NCBI GenBank assembly: GCA_963931865.1
Contig: OZ007506.1
Span: 22,121,645 to 22,185,644 of the forward strand
From: Axinella damicornis
Taxonomy: Eukaryota > Porifera > Demospongiae > Axinellida > Axinellidae
DNA: 64,000 nt
Direction: 5' to 3'
The position numbers and the translations under genes were made by a program. The first letter of the stretch is position 1, and every line of letters starts with the position of its first letter. Below, piece by piece: positions 20,139-33,100 of the stretch. The notes beneath the pieces were generated by a model. It was not told the DNA's origin. It searched no databases and was given only the letters and a program-made list of their open reading frames with translations.

Positions 20139-22380
20139 CCATAAGGTGTCCAGTAACGAGCTTTGTACGTTATCCTGCGTAGCAAGGTCCTGATCCTAGT
20201 GTGTGTGGGTAGGTAGGTGGGTGTGTTATTGACTCTGGTTACTGGCCCACATGAAAGGTATGATATTGAAACTTGGTTTGTGCATAGCCAACTCGTTGCT
20301 TGATGTGTGTACCAAATTGGGTGGAGAGTGGGCGTGGCTAAGCGGGTATGTGAGTAGGAGCGTTTTCCCATAATTCGAGCCTCTCTGTAGGTGACAGGCA
20401 TCAACCGTTGCATTCCAGTTTTGGTGTGCATGGTCATTGGTCCTTCCCCTAGGAGAGTACCAACTCTGGTGTGCATAGTCCATAAGGTGTCCAGCAACGA
20501 GCTTTGTACGTTATCCTGCGTAGCAAGGTCCTGATCCTAGTGTGTGTGGGTAGGTAAGTAGGTGTGTTATCGCCTCTGGTTACTGGCCCACATGAAAGAT
20601 ATGATACTGAAACTTGGTTTGTGCATAGCCAACTCGTTGGGCCGTCTCTATTCGGTGGACTGGACTCGGGACTGGACTCGGGACTGGACTGTGGGACTGG
20701 ACTCACAGAAAGTTGCGCTCATCATTTTGAAGCATCAAAACACTACTACATACTTACATGACATGAATGGCATTTGGGGTAGCCGACCATGACTCGATAT
20801 CAGCCGTTCCATCAGCCCTTTCTGTCAGAGCGCGTGCGCCAACGATGCACTGAACCGGCTCGTTCCCAGACTGAAATGGTCTGGGGACAAGAACAATGAA
20901 TAATTATAGGCCGACTTCGTTTCGGGGCGAATTCGTGATCTGACGACGACTTCGAGGAACACATGGCGGTCATTGCTAGCAAACTCTCGTATACCAAGTG
21001 GTACAACCATTTCGCAGCTTCTTGAACTGTTTCTAGGCATGCTGCTGCCAAGTTTGCTCACGTATAGTAAGGCATGGCTGAATGAATTGGTCAAATCCGG
21101 AGAGATTACGGAAAAGTGTAATTGATACACGGAAGCTACCTCGCGGTTGCGATGTGAGTTAGCTTAGTCCAGCGTTTGTTTGTGTCATCCACAGATGAAA
21201 CTGCGAGGATGTGACCGCTTCTTTGTACGCATAGTAGATGGGTAGTTCGGGGCAAAACAAAGTAGCCTCCATCCGCTTTTGAATCTTGTGCTAGGACTGT
21301 GAAAATCGCGGAGCGAGGGTAGAGATGACGACGGTGAAGGCCGACACGGAGCTCTTGTAGCTGTTGCTGGAGTCTCTTTTGGTGTTCTGGAGGTAGGTAC
21401 CTATGTGTATTCAACGATTTTATTTTGGGAAATCTGCTGTAGTCTACTGTAGCGTTTAAGGCACCTGAAAAGCACCTTCACAACACCCTTGAAAAGGCTT
21501 CTTTTGTCAGTTCTGAAGAAACGTAACTTTGTTTCAAGTTTCCCAAAATAAAATCTTGAAGATGACATCGTGCTAAGCCTCGATGGAGAGTTTGAAGCTC
21601 CTAGGTGCCTTAAGGCATCTCCGTATTTGTGTGAGAAGTACCTGCAATAACCGCTTTGTCAGCGCGTATTGAGCACCACGTGATTAGTGGGCGTGGTCAA
21701 CTATGAAGCCATATGAATTCACAAGGGTGGAGCTTTACTTCAGTGCAGACTGAAAGTCTGTGCCACTTTCATGTGCTGAGATATCGTGTGATGAAGAAGA
21801 CCGAAATTTAATTCAAAATACAATCCAGCCATGCCTTAACAGTGCAGAGTGGCTGGCACTTCCGTTCCTGCTTTCCGCCTGCCTGTGCTGTAGAGCTGGT
21901 TTTGCATGGTAGGACCACGGCAGGCTGTCTACACGGTGACAGCTGTGTTGGTACACCTCGCGTACTTGGTAAGCTATTAGCTATAATAGTGCTGTTCCGC
22001 AATTTCCTGTTTTCTGGCCTTCAGAAATGACGAGCGCAACTTTCTGTGAGTCCAGTCCCACAGTCCAGTCCCGAGTCCAGTCCCGAGTCCAGTCCACCGA
22101 ATAGAGACGGCCAACTCGTTGCTTGATGTGTGTACCAAGTTAGGTGGAGAGTGGGCGTGGCCAAGCGGGTATGTGAGAAGGAGCGTTTCCCCCTAATTCG
22201 AGCCTCTCTTTAGGTGACAGGCGTTGACCGTTGCATTCAAGTTTTGGTGTAAATGGTCATAGGTCCTTCCCCAAGGAGAGTCTCAACTCTGGAGTGCATA
22301 GCTCATAAGGTGTTGAGTAACGAGCTTCATACGTTACCCTGCGTAGCAAGGTCCTACTCTTAGTGTATGTGGGTTGGGAC
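20139..22380 (+). repeat. 338-bp tandem repeat, interrupted by a transposon
   Basis: Unit 1 is 20139-20476. Unit 2 is 20477-20639 plus 22122-22293 (335 bp once the transposon is removed). A partial unit 3 runs 22294 to about 22380. Markers are CATAAGGTGTCCAG, GCGTAGCAAGGTCCT and CTTGGTTTGTGCATAGCC. The block recurs in the other two 8-kb units. Confidence 0.85.
20640..22112. mobile_element. 1473-bp inverted-repeat DNA transposon, 9-bp TSD (unit 1)
   Basis: Termini GGCCGTCTCTATTCGG...CCGAATAGAGACGGCC are perfect inverted repeats of ~81 bp with internal GGACTGGACTC reiterations. The element is flanked by AACTCGTTG on both sides (20631-20639; 22113-22121). The sister 338-bp unit at 20306-20314 has a single AACTCGTTG, which is the empty site. 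A 9-bp duplication with long TIRs fits Mutator-like elements. No transposase frame is visible, so it is nonautonomous. An internal hairpin lies at ~21415-21560 (TTTATTTTGGGAAA / TTTCCCAAAATAAAA). Confidence 0.88.
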
Positions 22381-25300
22381 CTTGCTAGGTGGGTGTGTTT
22401 GGATGCTCGTTGCTGCTTAGGGTGAGGGTTAGGGCCCTGGTACGTGGCCAGTATTGGCCACATTTTGTTAGGCCACATTCTCGGCTCGTAGTCCGCCACT
22501 TTTCCCAAACCTCGAGGCCACACTTGGGGTTTTGCCACAGGCCAGTCGATCTGTAGCTCACAATTTGTAATGATGTATAGGCCGCTTGTATTCTTAGACC
22601 ACGATCGAGGGTGGGCCGTTGTTATGGCCGGGGTTGGGTTTGCGGGCCTGTGGGCCACTATTAGTGCCGGAGTTGAGTTTGCCGCCCTGTAGGCCGCTAT
22701 TAGTGCCGGGATTGACCCACCCTTCCTAATTCAGCTCTGCCCTCGTGCTTTGTTGACATTGGTTATTAACACGTCACCTAATCATGCCCTCACCACACCC
22801 TAATTACCCTGCCGTTGCTAACCCCCCAATTAGTGCCCACTACCAGACTTAACTCCCAACCCTCCTAATTGAGCTCTGCAAATAGTTAGTCACTAGATAC
22901 AACTACGCCAATCAGACGTGCAATCCGTCAGTACATCCATGCAACCGACGTAGAATGTTACCGGTTGAAGGACAATTCAATCCTCAAAAGGACACTCCCA
23001 TCTATCGCTGTAAGGGGTTATGGGACACCCCAAAGAGGGACGCTCTGATCGAAAGAGGGACCCCTTCAAACCCAAAAGGGACTGGTACATCCCACGATGA
23101 CATGCAACCGAAGTTGAATGTTACCAGTTGAGGGACAGTTCAATCCTCAAAGGGACACTCCCCAACTCATCGGTCGCTTTAAGGGGACACCGCAGAGAGG
23201 GACGCTCTGATCGAAAGAGGGACCGCCTCAAGCCCAAAAGGGACTGGTACCAGGGACACTTGACCCACGAGGGACGACTGGGGCCGACGGGGACGCAGAA
23301 AAGGGACAACCGGGGTCCAAAAGGGACTGTTTTTAGGGACGACCCGTGGCCCTAACCCTTGACTATATCTTACTCTGACCCAAAGTCGCTAACCCCACTA
23401 ACCCCAATGGCTTCTACACCTCCCCCCTTTCATCCCCCGCAGTTCAAACTTGGCACACGGGAGGACACACCTCTTGGCTACCTAACCCCGAAGGATAATC
23501 ACCAAACCCCACTGTGGATCACGAACCCCAAGGGGTTAAGTAGCACGTCCTCGAGATTCCTATTTTGTGATGGTCTACGGCACATAAAATGCCCCGTATC
23601 ATTGAAACCGAGATACCCTGGGCTTCCAGTTTTGCAGTACCATTACATCATCCTTAAGAGCACCCAACCCCACAGTTTGGTGCTCGTCCCCGCTTTATCA
23701 GCCGAACCCCGGCTGTTTAACTGAGGGACTCTGCGAGGGACGCTGACTCAGATCACCTCCATTTTAACAGAACTGATTCATCACTGCATGCTGACACCAG
23801 ATTGGCAATCTTAACATTCCAGCGTTTGTGCATTCCGAACCCCGGCTGTTTTCGTGAGGGACATTTTCAACCTAAAAGCCCCGATTCAACCAAAATGGTG
23901 CGTCACGACTTGCTGATCCAAGATTTGGCAATCATTCCTTTCTGCGATGCTTAGATTCGGGGTAACTAGCTATAAACGGAGGGACATTTCAACAAAATGC
24001 CACCCCACTATTTGAAAAATGGGTCCTGAATGACTGACACAGCAATCTCTATGCACCGACAGTGGTTCACCTTGCCATTGGCCTAAGCTCGCTATTTCTG
24101 GGGTAAATTTTGTCCAACGGATGCTTTTCACCTCTCCTGACCCTAGTCCAAGCTACAAAGCAGCCAGTAGATGCTTTGCCGCTGTCCCCACCCAATCCCA
24201 CAGTTTTCAAGTCTATCCCAGCTTTCGTTCCGGGTTTACAGCCTATCCCCATCTCTGAAAGAAAATTTTGGATTTCGCAACGTTGCAAGCCTGTGACCAA
24301 TCCGACGGATTTTCTGCTCCCAGAAGGGTTTACTTTCGGTCTTATGGCACTTCAAAGGAGGGACAATGTCACACGGAGTGTCCCTCTCGTATCTTTGCAA
24401 CCACTGACCTAGAGGATCTCAAATTTCTATCATCGCAATAGATCTTATGTATCTACTGGCTCGTCAGATTTGGTGTTTATCCCCACATTGTAAATGGAGC
24501 CCCAGCCTATTATGCGAGGGACACAACTTAGTGGCATAAATATGATGGTTTGTGGCCATATAATGCCCCGTATCTTTGTAACCAAGCTACACTGGGCTTC
24601 CAGTTTTGCAGTGCGATTACATTATCTTTACATGCACCCAACCACATAATTTGGTATTCGTCTCCACTTAATCAGCCAAACCCCGGCAATTTAATTGAGG
24701 GACTCTGGGAGGGACACTGCCCCATTTTAATACAACTGGTTCACCTCATTGTGCTGACCCCAGAATGGCAATCTTAACATTCCTGGGTTTGTACATTCCG
24801 AACCCCGGCTGTTTAAGTGAGGGACATTTTCAAAGTAGCCCTAATCCATGTTACAAAGGAGCCAGTAGATGCTTTGCCACCGTCCCAACCCAATCCCACA
24901 GTTTTCAAGTCTATACGAGTTTTCGTTCCGGGTTTACAGCCTATCCCCATCTCTGAAAGAAAATTTCGGATTTCGCAATGTTACTTCCATGTGACCATTC
25001 CTGCAAATTTTCTTCCACCAGATGGGTTTCCTTTAGGTCTTATGGCACTTCAAAGGAGGGACAATTTCACGCGGAGTGTCCCTCTCGCATCTTTGCTACC
25101 ATTGGTCTATAGGATCTCAAATTTCAACCATCACAATAGCTCTTATGTGTCTACTGGCTCGTCAGATTTGGTGTTTATTCCCACCTTGTAAATGGAGTCC
25201 CAGCCTATTATGCGAGGGACACAACTTAGTGGCATAATTGTGATGGTCTATGGCCATATAATGCCCAGTATCTTTGTAACCAAGCTACCAGTTTTGCAGT

Positions 25301-27179
25301 GAAATTACATCATACTTACATACACCCAACCCCATAGCTTGGCATTCGTCATCACTTTATCAGCCGAACCCCGGCAGTTTAACTGAGGGACTCTGGGAGG
25401 GACACTGACTCAGATGAACCCCATTTTACTAGAACTGGTTCACCTCCACGTGCTGACCCCAGATTGGCAATCTTAACATTCCAGGGTTTGTGCATTCCGA
25501 ACCCCGGCTGTCTAAGTGAGGGACATATTCAAAGTAGCCCTAATCCATGCTACAAAGGAGCCAGTAGATGCATTCCCACCGTCCCAACCCAATCCTACAG
25601 TTTTCAAGTCTATACGAGTGTTCGTTTCGGGTTTACAGCCTATCCCCATCTCAGAAAGAAAATTTCGGATTTCGCAACGTTACCTGCCTATGACCAATCC
25701 TGCACATTTTCTGCTCCCAAAAGGGTTTCCTTTAGGTCTTATGGCACTTCAAAGGAGGGACAATTTCACACGGAGTGTCCCTCTCGTATCTTTGCTACCA
25801 TTGGTCTATAGGATCTCAAATTTCAACCATCGCAATAGCTCTTATGTGTCTACTGGCTCGTCAGATTTGGTGTTTATTCCCACCTTGTAAATGGAGTCCC
25901 AGCCTATTATGCGAGGGACACAACTTAGTGGCATAGTTGTGATGGTCTATGGCCATATAATGCCCCGTATCTTTGTAACCAAGCTACTAGTTTTGCAGTG
26001 CGATTACATCATACTTACATGCTCCCAACCCCATAGTTTGGCATTCGTCATCACTTTATGAGCCGAACCCCGGCAGTTTAACTGAGGGATTCTGGGAGGG
26101 ACACTGACTCAGATCAACCCCATTTTACTAGAACTGGTTCACCTCAACGTGCTGACCCCAGATTGGCAATCTTAACATTCCAGGATTTGTGCATTCCGAA
26201 CTACGGCTGTTTACATGAGGGACATTTTCAAAGTAACCCTAATCCATGCTACAAAGGAGCCAGTAGATGCTTTGCCGCTGTCCCCACCTTATCCTACAGT
26301 TTTCAAGTCTACCCAAGTGTTTGTTCCGCGTTTACAGCCTATCCCTATCTCAGAAAGAAAATTTCGGATTTCACAACGTTACCTGCCTGTGACCAATCAT
26401 GCAGATGTTCTTCTACCAGAAGGGTTTCCTTTAGGTCTTATGGCACTTCAAAGGAGGAACAATTTTACAGGGAGTGTCCCTGTTGTATCTTTGCAACCAT
26501 TGGCCTAGAGCATCTCAAATTTCTACCATCGCAATAGCTCTTATGTGTCTAGTGGTTCGTCAGATTTGGTGTTTTCCCCACCTTGTAAATGGCCTATTAT
26601 GCGAGGGACACAACTTAGTAGTCTATCGCCATATAATGCCCCATATCTTTGAAACCAAGCTACCCTGGGCCAGTTTTGCAGTGCGATTACATCATCCTTA
26701 CATGCACACACCCCCATAGTTTTGCATTCGTCTCCACTTTATCAGCCGAACCCCGGCAGTTTAACTGAGGGACACTGGGAGGGTGGCCAGTTATTTTGCC
26801 GAATGTGTACCTCAGTGTCCCTCTCAAAATTAGTTGAGGTCATGTGGTTATACAGACCAAACTAGGGTGGCAGGTAGAGGTGGAGTTACTCGATTGATTT
26901 CCTCTAATGTGGTTAGGTTTCCTAATTTGTGATGGTCTATGGCACATATAATGCGCCATATCTTTGTAACCAAGCTACCCTGGGCTTCCAATTTTGCAGT
27001 ACCATTACACCATCCTTAAAAGCACCCAAGTCCACCGTTTGGCATTCGTCCCCACTTTATCAGCCAAACCCCGGCAGTTTAACTGAGGGACACTCTCAGA
27101 GGGGAGGGGACGACTCTGGACAGGATTTGTATGTTAAAACATGTATATCAATATCATGCCACCACATCCACTCTCACAG

Positions 27180-27843
27180 GTTTTATGCAGCAGAGATCAC
27201 TTTGGCACTAAATTACCTGCATAGTCTGAACGTTCTCTACCGTGACCTCAAGACCGAGAACATCCTGCTGAGTGCCACTGGACATATTATGCTTACTGAC
27301 TTCGGACTCTGCGAGGAGAACCTGAAGTTTGGAGAGACAACAGCAACTGTTTGTGGAACACCAGAATACATGGCTCCCGAGATGGTCATGAAGCATAATT
27401 ACGGGTGGCCAGTCGATTGGTGGTGTCTGGGGATAGTGATATTTGAAATGCTGTGTGGATCACACCCTTTTTATGACTGGAGTGGGTCCACGCGTACGAA
27501 CATTTTGAATAAGCCTCTGTTGATCCCTTTGCACATTAGTGGATGTGCTCGTGACCTCCTGAAGGGGTTACTTAGGAGGGAGGCAACCCAGCGGCTGGGC
27601 TCAGTCACTTCAGAAGCGAAGGACATCACTGGGCACGCATTCTTTAAAAGCATTAATTGGGATGATCTCTACCACAAACGTATCGAACCTCCTTTCAAAC
27701 CAAATGTGAGTGGTGATCTTGACCTGAAACAGTTTGACCCGGAGTTCACAACACGGGAGTTCACTCCCGAAACAATCAGTGTGACTGATTACACGGATGA
27801 CGCATTTGCTGGTTTCTCTTACCTTCCTCCGTACAAAGTTTAA
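27180..27843 (+). pseudogene. SGK-like kinase last exon (unit 2)
   Basis: Identical to the copy at 19172-19835, with the same upstream repeat and acceptor. No kinase N-lobe lies between the two copies. Confidence 0.8.
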
Positions 27844-28647
27844 CTCTTAAGGTGTTTACATGTGGTCTGATATGATTTCAATGCATCAATTGGTATATTC
27901 ATTGTTGTGTGTTTTGATTTGGGGATAGGAGTGTCCCTTTTTATAATTGGTCCAGTACCCGAAATGGCATTATATCTTGAGTGCTAAAGTTCAGTGCACA
28001 CTTACGGCTGATTTACAAATACGTCACTAAGCTGTGTCCCTCGCATAATAGACTGGGGCCCCATTCACAAGGTGAGGATAAACACCAAATCTGATGAGCC
28101 AGTAGACACATTACAGATGTTGCCGTGGTAGACATCCCCTCATAGCCCATAAGGTGTCCAGTAACGAGCTTTGTACGTTATCCTGCGTAGCAAGGTCCTG
28201 ATCCTAGTGTGTGTGGGTAGGTAGGTGGGTGTGTTATTGACTCTGGTTACTGGCCCACATGAAAGGTATGATATTGAAACTTGGTTTGTGCATAGCCAAC
28301 TCGTTGCTTGATGTGTGTACCAAATTGGGTGGAGAGTGGGCGTGGCTAAGCGGGTATGTGAGTAGGAGCGTTTTCCCATAATTCGAGCCTCTCTGTAGGT
28401 GACAGGCATCAACCGTTGCATTCCAGTTTTGGTGTGCATGGTCATTGGTCCTTCCCCTAGGAGAGTACCAACTCTGGTGTGCATAGTCCATAAGGTGTCC
28501 AGCAACGAGCTTTGTACGTTATCCTGCGTAGCAAGGTCCTGATCCTAGTGTGTGTGGGTAGGTAAGTAGGTGTGTTATCGCCTCTGGTTACTGGCCCACA
28601 TGAAAGATATGATACTGAAACTTGGTTTGTGCATAGCCAACTCGTTG

Positions 28648-30120
28648 GGCCGTCTCTATTCGGTGGACTGGACTCGGGACTGGACTCGGGACTGGACTGT
28701 GGGACTGGACTCACAGAAAGTTGCGCTCATCATTTTGAAGCATCAAAACACTACTACATACTTACATGACATGAATGGCATTTGGGGTAGCCGACCATGA
28801 CTCGATATCAGCCGTTCCATCAGCCCTTTCTGTCAGAGCGCGTGCGCCAACGATGCACTGAACCGGCTCGTTCCCAGACTGAAATGGTCTGGGGACAAGA
28901 ACAATGAATAATTATAGGCCGACTTCGTTTCGGGGCGAATTCGTGATCTGACGACGACTTCGAGGAACACATGGCGGTCATTGCTAGCAAACTCTCGTAT
29001 ACCAAGTGGTACAACCATTTCGCAGCTTCTTGAACTGTTTCTAGGCATGCTGCTGCCAAGTTTGCTCACGTATAGTAAGGCATGGCTGAATGAATTGGTC
29101 AAATCCGGAGAGATTACGGAAAAGTGTAATTGATACACGGAAGCTACCTCGCGGTTGCGATGTGAGTTAGCTTAGTCCAGCGTTTGTTTGTGTCATCCAC
29201 AGATGAAACTGCGAGGATGTGACCGCTTCTTTGTACGCATAGTAGATGGGTAGTTCGGGGCAAAACAAAGTAGCCTCCATCCGCTTTTGAATCTTGTGCT
29301 AGGACTGTGAAAATCGCGGAGCGAGGGTAGAGATGACGACGGTGAAGGCCGACACGGAGCTCTTGTAGCTGTTGCTGGAGTCTCTTTTGGTGTTCTGGAG
29401 GTAGGTACCTATGTGTATTCAACGATTTTATTTTGGGAAATCTGCTGTAGTCTACTGTAGCGTTTAAGGCACCTGAAAAGCACCTTCACAACACCCTTGA
29501 AAAGGCTTCTTTTGTCAGTTCTGAAGAAACGTAACTTTGTTTCAAGTTTCCCAAAATAAAATCTTGAAGATGACATCGTGCTAAGCCTCGATGGAGAGTT
29601 TGAAGCTCCTAGGTGCCTTAAGGCATCTCCGTATTTGTGTGAGAAGTACCTGCAATAACCGCTTTGTCAGCGCGTATTGAGCACCACGTGATTAGTGGGC
29701 GTGGTCAACTATGAAGCCATATGAATTCACAAGGGTGGAGCTTTACTTCAGTGCAGACTGAAAGTCTGTGCCACTTTCATGTGCTGAGATATCGTGTGAT
29801 GAAGAAGACCGAAATTTAATTCAAAATACAATCCAGCCATGCCTTAACAGTGCAGAGTGGCTGGCACTTCCGTTCCTGCTTTCCGCCTGCCTGTGCTGTA
29901 GAGCTGGTTTTGCATGGTAGGACCACGGCAGGCTGTCTACACGGTGACAGCTGTGTTGGTACACCTCGCGTACTTGGTAAGCTATTAGCTATAATAGTGC
30001 TGTTCCGCAATTTCCTGTTTTCTGGCCTTCAGAAATGACGAGCGCAACTTTCTGTGAGTCCAGTCCCACAGTCCAGTCCCGAGTCCAGTCCCGAGTCCAG
30101 TCCACCGAATAGAGACGGCC
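28648..30120. mobile_element. 1473-bp inverted-repeat transposon (unit 2)
   Basis: Same element and target duplication as at 20640, carried along by the 8-kb amplification, not by a new insertion. Confidence 0.88.
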
Positions 30121-33100
30121 AACTCGTTGCTTGATGTGTGTACCAAGTTAGGTGGAGAGTGGGCGTGGCCAAGCGGGTATGTGAGAAGGAGCGTTTCCCC
30201 CTAATTCGAGCCTCTCTTTAGGTGACAGGCGTTGACCGTTGCATTCAAGTTTTGGTGTAAATGGTCATAGGTCCTTCCCCAAGGAGAGTCTCAACTCTGG
30301 AGTGCATAGCTCATAAGGTGTTGAGTAACGAGCTTCATACGTTACCCTGCGTAGCAAGGTCCTACTCTTAGTGTATGTGGGTTGGGACCTTGCTAGGTGG
30401 GTGTGTTTGGATGCTCGTTGCTGCTTAGGGTGAGGGTTAGGGCCCTGGTACGTGGCCAGTATTGGCCACATTTTGTTAGGCCACATTCTCGGCTCGTAGT
30501 CCGCCACTTTTCCCAAACCTCGAGGCCACACTTGGGGTTTTGCCACAGGCCAGTCGATCTGTAGCTCACAATTTGTAATGATGTATAGGCCGCTTGTATT
30601 CTTAGACCACGATCGAGGGTGGGCCGTTGTTATGGCCGGGGTTGGGTTTGCGGGCCTGTGGGCCACTATTAGTGCCGGAGTTGAGTTTGCCGCCCTGTAG
30701 GCCGCTATTAGTGCCGGGATTGACCCACCCTTCCTAATTCAGCTCTGCCCTCGTGCTTTGTTGACATTGGTTATTAACACGTCACCTAATCATGCCCTCA
30801 CCACACCCTAATTACCCTGCCGTTGCTAACCCCCCAATTAGTGCCCACTACCAGACTTAACTCCCAACCCTCCTAATTGAGCTCTGCAAATAGTTAGTCA
30901 CTAGATACAACTACGCCAATCAGACGTGCAATCCGTCAGTACATCCATGCAACCGACGTAGAATGTTACCGGTTGAAGGACAATTCAATCCTCAAAAGGA
31001 CACTCCCATCTATCGCTGTAAGGGGTTATGGGACACCCCAAAGAGGGACGCTCTGATCGAAAGAGGGACCCCTTCAAACCCAAAAGGGACTGGTACATCC
31101 CACGATGACATGCAACCGAAGTTGAATGTTACCAGTTGAGGGACAGTTCAATCCTCAAAGGGACACTCCCCAACTCATCGGTCGCTTTAAGGGGACACCG
31201 CAGAGAGGGACGCTCTGATCGAAAGAGGGACCGCCTCAAGCCCAAAAGGGACTGGTACCAGGGACACTTGACCCACGAGGGACGACTGGGGCCGACGGGG
31301 ACGCAGAAAAGGGACAACCGGGGTCCAAAAGGGACTGTTTTTAGGGACGACCCGTGGCCCTAACCCTTGACTATATCTTACTCTGACCCAAAGTCGCTAA
31401 CCCCACTAACCCCAATGGCTTCTACACCTCCCCCCTTTCATCCCCCGCAGTTCAAACTTGGCACACGGGAGGACACACCTCTTGGCTACCTAACCCCGAA
31501 GGATAATCACCAAACCCCACTGTGGATCACGAACCCCAAGGGGTTAAGTAGCACGTCCTCGAGATTCCTATTTTGTGATGGTCTACGGCACATAAAATGC
31601 CCCGTATCATTGAAACCGAGATACCCTGGGCTTCCAGTTTTGCAGTACCATTACATCATCCTTAAGAGCACCCAACCCCACAGTTTGGTGCTCGTCCCCG
31701 CTTTATCAGCCGAACCCCGGCTGTTTAACTGAGGGACTCTGCGAGGGACGCTGACTCAGATCACCTCCATTTTAACAGAACTGATTCATCACTGCATGCT
31801 GACACCAGATTGGCAATCTTAACATTCCAGCGTTTGTGCATTCCGAACCCCGGCTGTTTTCGTGAGGGACATTTTCAACCTAAAAGCCCCGATTCAACCA
31901 AAATGGTGCGTCACGACTTGCTGATCCAAGATTTGGCAATCATTCCTTTCTGCGATGCTTAGATTCGGGGTAACTAGCTATAAACGGAGGGACATTTCAA
32001 CAAAATGCCACCCCACTATTTGAAAAATGGGTCCTGAATGACTGACACAGCAATCTCTATGCACCGACAGTGGTTCACCTTGCCATTGGCCTAAGCTCGC
32101 TATTTCTGGGGTAAATTTTGTCCAACGGATGCTTTTCACCTCTCCTGACCCTAGTCCAAGCTACAAAGCAGCCAGTAGATGCTTTGCCGCTGTCCCCACC
32201 CAATCCCACAGTTTTCAAGTCTATCCCAGCTTTCGTTCCGGGTTTACAGCCTATCCCCATCTCTGAAAGAAAATTTTGGATTTCGCAACGTTGCAAGCCT
32301 GTGACCAATCCGACGGATTTTCTGCTCCCAGAAGGGTTTACTTTCGGTCTTATGGCACTTCAAAGGAGGGACAATGTCACACGGAGTGTCCCTCTCGTAT
32401 CTTTGCAACCACTGACCTAGAGGATCTCAAATTTCTATCATCGCAATAGATCTTATGTATCTACTGGCTCGTCAGATTTGGTGTTTATCCCCACATTGTA
32501 AATGGAGCCCCAGCCTATTATGCGAGGGACACAACTTAGTGGCATAAATATGATGGTTTGTGGCCATATAATGCCCCGTATCTTTGTAACCAAGCTACAC
32601 TGGGCTTCCAGTTTTGCAGTGCGATTACATTATCTTTACATGCACCCAACCACATAATTTGGTATTCGTCTCCACTTAATCAGCCAAACCCCGGCAATTT
32701 AATTGAGGGACTCTGGGAGGGACACTGCCCCATTTTAATACAACTGGTTCACCTCATTGTGCTGACCCCAGAATGGCAATCTTAACATTCCTGGGTTTGT
32801 ACATTCCGAACCCCGGCTGTTTAAGTGAGGGACATTTTCAAAGTAGCCCTAATCCATGTTACAAAGGAGCCAGTAGATGCTTTGCCACCGTCCCAACCCA
32901 ATCCCACAGTTTTCAAGTCTATACGAGTTTTCGTTCCGGGTTTACAGCCTATCCCCATCTCTGAAAGAAAATTTCGGATTTCGCAATGTTACTTCCATGT
33001 GACCATTCCTGCAAATTTTCTTCCACCAGATGGGTTTCCTTTAGGTCTTATGGCACTTCAAAGGAGGGACAATTTCACGCGGAGTGTCCCTCTCGCATCT

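Larger units (their letters stand above)
15342..23349 (+). repeat. 8008-bp tandem unit, copy 1
   Basis: The unit starts CCCTAACCCTTGACTATATC and ends GGGACGACCCGTGG. Contents in order: ~700-bp subrepeats (to ~19100), SGK-like last exon (19172-19835), an inverted subrepeat fragment (~20026-20105), 338-bp repeats, a 1473-bp transposon (20640-22112), a GGCCACA-rich segment and a ~163-bp tandem pair of GGGAC-rich sequence (22938-23252). The following unit is identical wherever I compared it. Confidence 0.95.
23350..31357 (+). repeat. 8008-bp tandem unit, copy 2
   Basis: Same contents shifted by exactly 8008 bp. Its left junction reads CCCGTGG-CCCTAACCCTTGAC. Confidence 0.95.

Noticed and set aside
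20132..20714. Minus-strand frames of 85-121 codons around the 338-bp repeats
   Set aside because: They repeat with the tandem unit, shift frame between copies and resemble no protein.
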